Positions 14,486 through 17,519 of a stretch of 17,519 nt of DNA are shown here, piece after piece. The position numbers and the translations under genes are program-made. The first letter of the stretch is position 1. Each line of letters opens with the position of its first letter. This DNA comes from an uncultured Acidimicrobiaceae bacterium (GTDB lineage Bacteria > Actinomycetota > Acidimicrobiia > Acidimicrobiales > UBA8592), in assembly GCA_913031515.1 (NCBI GenBank), contig CAJWET010000011.1:1-17519 (forward strand), in the 5' to 3' direction. The notes beneath the pieces are model-generated. The model made no database searches. It saw nothing but the letters and a program-made list of their open reading frames with translations, and was not told the origin of the DNA.

Positions 14486-15268
14486 GTGGTTAATGAAACA
14501 AATTACAGCTATGAAAACAACTCTTGCGGGTATGGATTTCCTCCTGCCGGAAGAATAGAAAATGATTGGCGGAAATGGGGGCTACTAGAAGTATCACTGG
14601 GTCTAATCTTTGGCCATATCCTCGCTGCGGTTACATATGCAATTGCGAAAGGAGTTGGAGGTTACCAAGCCTTTGCGGATTATCCGATGTGGCTTGTAGC
14701 AGTGGCGAATCTCCCTCTTCAGGGTTCGATGTTAGTGGCAGCAATCTTTGCTGCCACATACCGTGGTGGCGGGGTATTAAAAGATTTCCTTTTCAGGATG
14801 GAGCGCAACGACCTCTTTCTAGGGGTATCGGTTGGGATTGCTGCACAATTTATTCTCGTTCCGGTGTTGACATACCCAGTACTCTGGTTATTCGGAAAAG
14901 AGATAGAAGACGTCAGAAAAATAGCTGAAGAATTAACCGACCGATCTTCTTCCCCAGTAGGTGTGATAGCTCTTATTGCATTTGTCGGAGTTTTTACTCC
15001 AATCGCTGAGGAGCTTTTTTTTCGAGGCCTGCTCTACGGTTCGTTACGAAAAAGGTTAAAGCTAACTGGCTCGAAATGTATTTGGGCTTCAATGATCCTC
15101 TCGTCAGCTGTCTTCTCTGTTGTCCATTTCCAATGGGTGCTCATACCGGCACTTTTCGGCGTAGGGCTTGTTTTCAACCTGCTTTACGAGAAAACCGGTA
15201 GGTTAGCACCAGCGATATGGGCACATGCAGGATTCAATGGGGTAACTCTCATTAACTTGCTCTTTTAA
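14486..15268 (+). CDS. CPBP family (Abi/CAAX-protease-like) intramembrane metalloprotease
   Basis: A 260-aa multi-pass membrane protein of the CPBP/Rce1-like glutamic protease family. Seven or so hydrophobic segments are seen. The three family motifs are present: IAEELFFRGLLYG (about 173-185) with EExxxR, FSVVHFQW (about 210-217) with the motif-2 His, and HAGFNGVT (247-254) with HxxxN. Members cleave prenylated or other membrane peptides in eukaryotes; in bacteria roles range from bacteriocin self-immunity to uncharacterised processing, so the substrate here is unknown. The frame is open up to TTG 14438, but GTG 14486 is preferred because TACGAT lies 7 nt upstream; an N-terminal extension of 16 residues remains possible. 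The segment FPPAGR...WRKWGLLE before the first TM resembles other actinobacterial members. It diverges from ftsH and is 52 bp before manB. Confidence 0.85.
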   Translation: MVNETNYSYENNSCGYGFPPAGRIENDWRKWGLLEVSLGLIFGHILAAVTYAIAKGVGGYQAFADYPMWLVAVANLPLQGSMLVAAIFAATYRGGGVLKDFLFRMERNDLFLGVSVGIAAQFILVPVLTYPVLWLFGKEIEDVRKIAEELTDRSSSPVGVIALIAFVGVFTPIAEELFFRGLLYGSLRKRLKLTGSKCIWASMILSSAVFSVVHFQWVLIPALFGVGLVFNLLYEKTGRLAPAIWAHAGFNGVTLINLLF

Positions 15269-15283
15269 ACAAAAGAAACAGGG

Positions 15284-15314
15284 TTCTTGCAAATAAGTTT
15301 GATGCCAGTAGCTT
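15284..15314 (+). promoter_or_regulatory. Promoter of manB (leaderless), with right copy of 12-bp repeat
   Basis: The right copy of TTCTTGCAAATA (15284-15295) contains TTGCAA (15287-15292) as a plausible -35, then 16 nt, then TAGCTT (15309-15314) as a TANNNT -10 that ends 6 nt before ATG 15321. No Shine-Dalgarno sequence is present. This is the best two-box promoter in the window and predicts a leaderless manB mRNA. Confidence 0.5.
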
Positions 15315-15320
15315 TTCAAT

Positions 15321-16700
15321 ATGGAAGACCCAGATGGACTATTCAAATCCTACGATATTCGAGGTATTGTGGGAGACCAGATTCATCCTACGATTTGTTA
15401 CCAGATAGGTGAAGCTTTTGCGTCTTTGATGGCTGAAGAAGATGTAAATCTTAAAAAAATCTTGGTAGGCCACGACATGCGGCCATCTGCAAAAGAATTG
15501 GTACCTGCCTTTATGCAAGGTGTGGCATCAGTGGGGATTGACGTCGTTTCGTTAGGCTTGTGCTCGACTGACATGCTGTATTTTGCTTCGGGTTCTCTCA
15601 ATTCCCCTGGAGTGATCTTTACTGCATCACACAACCCGTCGGAATATAACGGCATAAAGCTCTGTCGGGCAGGGGCAGGGCCGATCGGTGCAGAATCGGG
15701 ACTTTTTGAAATCCGAAATCGTATCCAACTTGAACGTGGACAACCGGTTAACCCCAAAGGCTCTATTAGTAAGGAAGACGTCCTCGAGGATTTCGTATCT
15801 CATATCCTAGGGTTTGTTGACCATAAGGCTTTGGTTCCGTTGCATGTCGTAGTTGACGTTGCCAATGGAATGGGTGGGTTAGTAGTACCAGCAGTTTTCG
15901 AGCATTTGCCTTTCAAGCTTGATCTGATGTTTGGTGAACTAGATGGGACTTTCCCAAATCATCCTGCCGACCCTTTAAATCCAGAAAACCTTGTAGACAT
16001 ACAACAAAGAGTAAAATCCTCGCATGCGGATGTTGGCCTTGCTTTCGATGGCGACGCAGATCGAGTTTTTTTGATAGATGAACTTGGCAAGCCTCTATCC
16101 GGGTCAACGACAACTGCCCTTGTTGCAAGGAATATTCTAGAAAGAGAACCAGGGTCTTCTATCATTCACAACCTAATTTGTTCCCGGTCAGTAACTGAAG
16201 CAATCGAAAAGTATGGCGGCAAAGCCCTCCGAAGTAAAGTCGGGCACTCATACATCAAACAAATGATGGCGGAGACAGAAGCAGCATTTGGAGGGGAACA
16301 TTCAGGCCATTACTATTTTCGAGATAACTATCGGGCAGATTCTGGGTTGATTGCTGCTTTGATAGTTCTCCAACAGATGAGTGTCAAAAAAGTCCCATTG
16401 TCTTCGCTTCGGGTTGAATACGAACGTTATTCATCCACAGGAGAAATAAATTTTCGCGTGAAGAACCCTAAGGAAGTTGTTAGCAGGATCGGAAAGGTCT
16501 TTTCCGAATACGAAAATGACTTTCTTGATGGGCTCACAGTAAATGCTGGAAAGTGGTGGTTTAATCTTCGTCCTTCAAACACGGAGCCATTACTCCGGTT
16601 GAATCTGGAAGCGGAAGATCTAGCGACTATGGAGAATGAGCTAGCGAATCTCTATGAGCTTCTAGAAGAGTTCATTGAACATGAGTCTGGCGGGGACTGA
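15321..16700 (+). CDS. manB: Phosphomannomutase/phosphoglucomutase
   Basis: A 459-aa alpha-D-phosphohexomutase that interconverts hexose 6-phosphate and 1-phosphate in the cytoplasm. All four family motifs are present: TASHNPSEYNGIK (101-113) with phosphoserine Ser103, the magnesium loop DGDADR (243-248), sugar-binding GGEHSGH (324-330) and phosphate-binding RPSNTEP (417-423). GEHSGH is the form typical of PMM/PGM enzymes, which use mannose and glucose phosphates. Mannose-1-phosphate from this enzyme would feed GDP-mannose and thus Gmd in the minus-strand operon. The ATG has a leaderless-type promoter and opens directly onto LFKSYDIRG, the usual N-terminus. It is followed after 11 bp by the Trm112-like gene, with GGAGG right behind the stop codon. 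The exact hexose preference cannot be settled from sequence alone. Confidence 0.94.
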   Translation: MEDPDGLFKSYDIRGIVGDQIHPTICYQIGEAFASLMAEEDVNLKKILVGHDMRPSAKELVPAFMQGVASVGIDVVSLGLCSTDMLYFASGSLNSPGVIFTASHNPSEYNGIKLCRAGAGPIGAESGLFEIRNRIQLERGQPVNPKGSISKEDVLEDFVSHILGFVDHKALVPLHVVVDVANGMGGLVVPAVFEHLPFKLDLMFGELDGTFPNHPADPLNPENLVDIQQRVKSSHADVGLAFDGDADRVFLIDELGKPLSGSTTTALVARNILEREPGSSIIHNLICSRSVTEAIEKYGGKALRSKVGHSYIKQMMAETEAAFGGEHSGHYYFRDNYRADSGLIAALIVLQQMSVKKVPLSSLRVEYERYSSTGEINFRVKNPKEVVSRIGKVFSEYENDFLDGLTVNAGKWWFNLRPSNTEPLLRLNLEAEDLATMENELANLYELLEEFIEHESGGD

Positions 16701-16705
16701 GGAGG
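16701..16705 (+). promoter_or_regulatory. Shine-Dalgarno site for the Trm112-like gene
   Basis: GGAGG lies 6 nt before TTG 16712 and 12 nt before ATG 16718, both in frame. The spacing favours TTG, family N-termini favour either; the difference is two residues. Confidence 0.6.
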
Positions 16706-16711
16706 TAGAAT

Positions 16712-16930
16712 TTGACCATGGGATTAGACCAAAGACTCTTAGATATTCTGGCCTGTCCAGAAGATAAAGGACCTTTGTGGTACTTCGAAGATGAAGCCAT
16801 CCTTTATAACCCAAGACTAAAGCACGTTTTTGCGATTAATGAAGGAATTCCCGTGCTACTTGTTGATGAAGCAAAACAAGTTTCGGAGGAAGAGCACCGG
16901 AGACTATCTTCGAAGAAGAGCGAAGAGTAG
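16712..16930 (+). CDS. Trm112/UPF0434-like small protein lacking most zinc cysteines
   Basis: A 72-aa protein with the UPF0434/Trm112 layout: LDQRLLDILACPEDKGPLWYF (5-25) and then INEGIPVLLVDEA (42-54). Eukaryotic and archaeal Trm112 proteins are zinc-binding activators of methyltransferases, while the bacterial YcaR-type function is poorly known. Typical members have CPxC near the start and a second CxxC; this copy keeps only Cys15 of CPED, and the second pair is replaced around YNPRLKHVF, so it probably does not bind zinc in the usual way. A Glu/Lys-rich tail ends the protein. The start is TTG 16712 or ATG 16718. It lies 11 bp after manB and is probably co-transcribed; a similar small gene follows manB in other actinobacteria (from memory). 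Confidence 0.8.
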   Translation: MTMGLDQRLLDILACPEDKGPLWYFEDEAILYNPRLKHVFAINEGIPVLLVDEAKQVSEEEHRRLSSKKSEE

Positions 16931-16987
16931 TAAATTCTCAAAAATGGATTGCGCTAAAAACTGTAGCGATGCGTTTCCAGATAGGGG

Positions 16988-16993
16988 TACACT
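16988..16993 (+). promoter_or_regulatory. Possible -10 box for ahcY
   Basis: TACACT fits TANNNT. Transcription from about 17000 would leave a 5' leader of some 60 nt that begins within the inverted repeats at 17001-17030. No good -35 is seen. Confidence 0.3.
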
Positions 16994-17002
16994 GACTAGC
17001 GG

Positions 17003-17018
17003 CTGACACTGGTGTCAG
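17003..17018 (+). promoter_or_regulatory. Palindrome in the ahcY leader
   Basis: CTGACACTGGTGTCAG has perfect 7-bp arms (17003-17009, 17012-17018) around a 2-bp centre. Two further pairs of complementary segments surround it: GGGGT 16984-16988 with ACCCC 17022-17026, and GGCTG 17001-17005 with CAGCC 17026-17030. It could be an operator for a dimeric regulator or a structured leader. No known SAM or SAH riboswitch core is recognised. Confidence 0.5.
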
Positions 17019-17061
17019 ACGACCCCAGCCAAAGTATGAAAAAAAGCTTGAAAGGGGTTCC

Positions 17062-17519
17062 ATGTCAGTAAATGACTTTAAAGTCGCTGATTTATCATTA
17101 GCGAGTTTTGGTAGGAAAGAAATCCGACTTGCCGAGAATGAAATGCCAGGATTGATGGCTCTTCGCGCTGAGTATGCTGACTCTCAGCCTCTGAACGGAG
17201 CTCGGATAGCTGGCTCTCTTCATATGACAATTCAGACAGCTGTTTTGATCGAAACGCTCACTGCGCTAGGTGCGCAGGTTCGCTGGGTCTCATGTAACAT
17301 CTTCTCGACTCAAGATCATGCAGCAGCGGCTGTAGCTGTCGGACCGACTGGTACTACAGATCATCCAGAAGGTGTCCCAGTATTTGCTTGGAAAGGTGAA
17401 ACCTTAGAAGAGTACTGGTGGGCAACGCAGCAGCTATTTCTCTGGCCAGATAACAAAGGGCCAAACCTGATACTGGACGATGGTGGCGATGCCACAATGA
17501 TGGTCCATAAGGGGCTTGA
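17062..17519 (+). CDS. ahcY: Adenosylhomocysteinase, N-terminal part (partial)
   Basis: The first 152 codons of S-adenosylhomocysteine hydrolase, cut by the window end. The enzyme splits S-adenosylhomocysteine into adenosine and homocysteine with bound NAD, removing the by-product that inhibits methyltransferases. The start MSVNDFKVADLSLASFGRKE leads into ENEMPGLMALR, LNGARIAGSLHMTIQTAVLI, the VRWVSCNIFSTQDHAAAA block with the substrate-binding Asp, and ILDDGGDATMMVH, all standard for the family. ATG 17062 has AAAGGGG about 5 nt upstream (17051-17057). The gene is 131 bp after the Trm112-like gene and probably has its own promoter. The NAD-binding domain and catalytic Lys/Asp lie beyond the window. 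Confidence 0.96.
   Translation, partial: MSVNDFKVADLSLASFGRKEIRLAENEMPGLMALRAEYADSQPLNGARIAGSLHMTIQTAVLIETLTALGAQVRWVSCNIFSTQDHAAAAVAVGPTGTTDHPEGVPVFAWKGETLEEYWWATQQLFLWPDNKGPNLILDDGGDATMMVHKGL

Noticed and set aside
16931..17061. SAH or SAM riboswitch before ahcY
   Set aside because: Inverted repeats exist, but none of the conserved core sequences of known SAH or SAM riboswitches that I can recall is present.
1..17519. Defence island, toxin-antitoxin pair, prophage or transposon
   Set aside because: No recombinase, nuclease, reverse transcriptase, methyltransferase, toxin-like small gene pair or terminal inverted repeats was seen; the CPBP protease alone is not enough to call an abortive-infection system.

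Overview
The window comes from an actinobacterium, most likely class Acidimicrobiia. This is inferred from gene content and order: paired F420 genes, an LCP ligase, a DUF5719-type protein behind a giant GT2/membrane glycosyltransferase, and a cysteine-poor Trm112-like protein before ahcY. Base composition looks moderate (mid-40s percent GC by eye), which would fit a marine or other lower-GC lineage better than a soil one. No rRNA, tRNA, CRISPR array, insertion sequence or prophage gene was seen.

Layout. Plus strand, 1-3305: the 3' end of birA, an LCP-LytR_C cell-wall ligase, a membrane-anchored histidine-rich protein of unknown function, and a small orphan nucleotidyltransferase. Positions 3306-3454 hold no intact gene but carry what looks like a GC-richer, frameshifted small membrane-protein ORF. 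Minus strand, 3455-7008: a tight operon transcribed as rmd-gmd-cofD-cofE (GDP-deoxyhexose synthesis followed by coenzyme F420 assembly), with 4-bp start/stop overlaps at gmd/cofD and cofD/cofE. After a 179-bp divergent spacer, plus strand 7188-11905: a 1046-aa GT2/multi-TM glycosyltransferase translationally coupled to a secreted DUF5719-like repeat protein. Minus strand, 11936-14350: ftsH followed by a membrane-anchored thioredoxin-like protein. Plus strand, 14486-17519: a CPBP (Abi/Rce1-like) membrane protease, a phosphomannomutase/phosphoglucomutase, a Trm112/UPF0434-like protein, and the start of ahcY, which runs off the window.

How it fits together. From memory, the order birA ... LCP ... 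rhamnose reductase ... GT2 rhamnosyltransferase ... fbiA/fbiB ... manB ... sahH matches the Mycobacterium tuberculosis region around Rv3279c-Rv3248c, where Lcp1, RmlD and WbbL1 build and attach the arabinogalactan linker. Here the dTDP-L-rhamnose enzyme is replaced by Gmd/Rmd, which would make GDP-D-rhamnose. ManB would supply mannose-1-phosphate (on to GDP-mannose by an enzyme outside the window), Gmd/Rmd would convert it to an activated deoxyhexose, the giant GT2 protein would transfer sugar at the membrane, and the LCP protein would ligate the finished polymer to peptidoglycan. That pathway is inferred; no acceptor or polymer structure can be read from the sequence.

Many operon-leading starts have a TANNNT box 6-8 nt upstream and no Shine-Dalgarno sequence, the usual mark of leaderless actinobacterial transcripts, while internal genes have GGAGG-like sites. 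I found no plainly novel defence or mobile system. The best leads are the GDP-rhamnose variant of the cell-wall locus, the three-HxH anchored protein, the structured leader before ahcY, and the frameshifted ORF at 3341.
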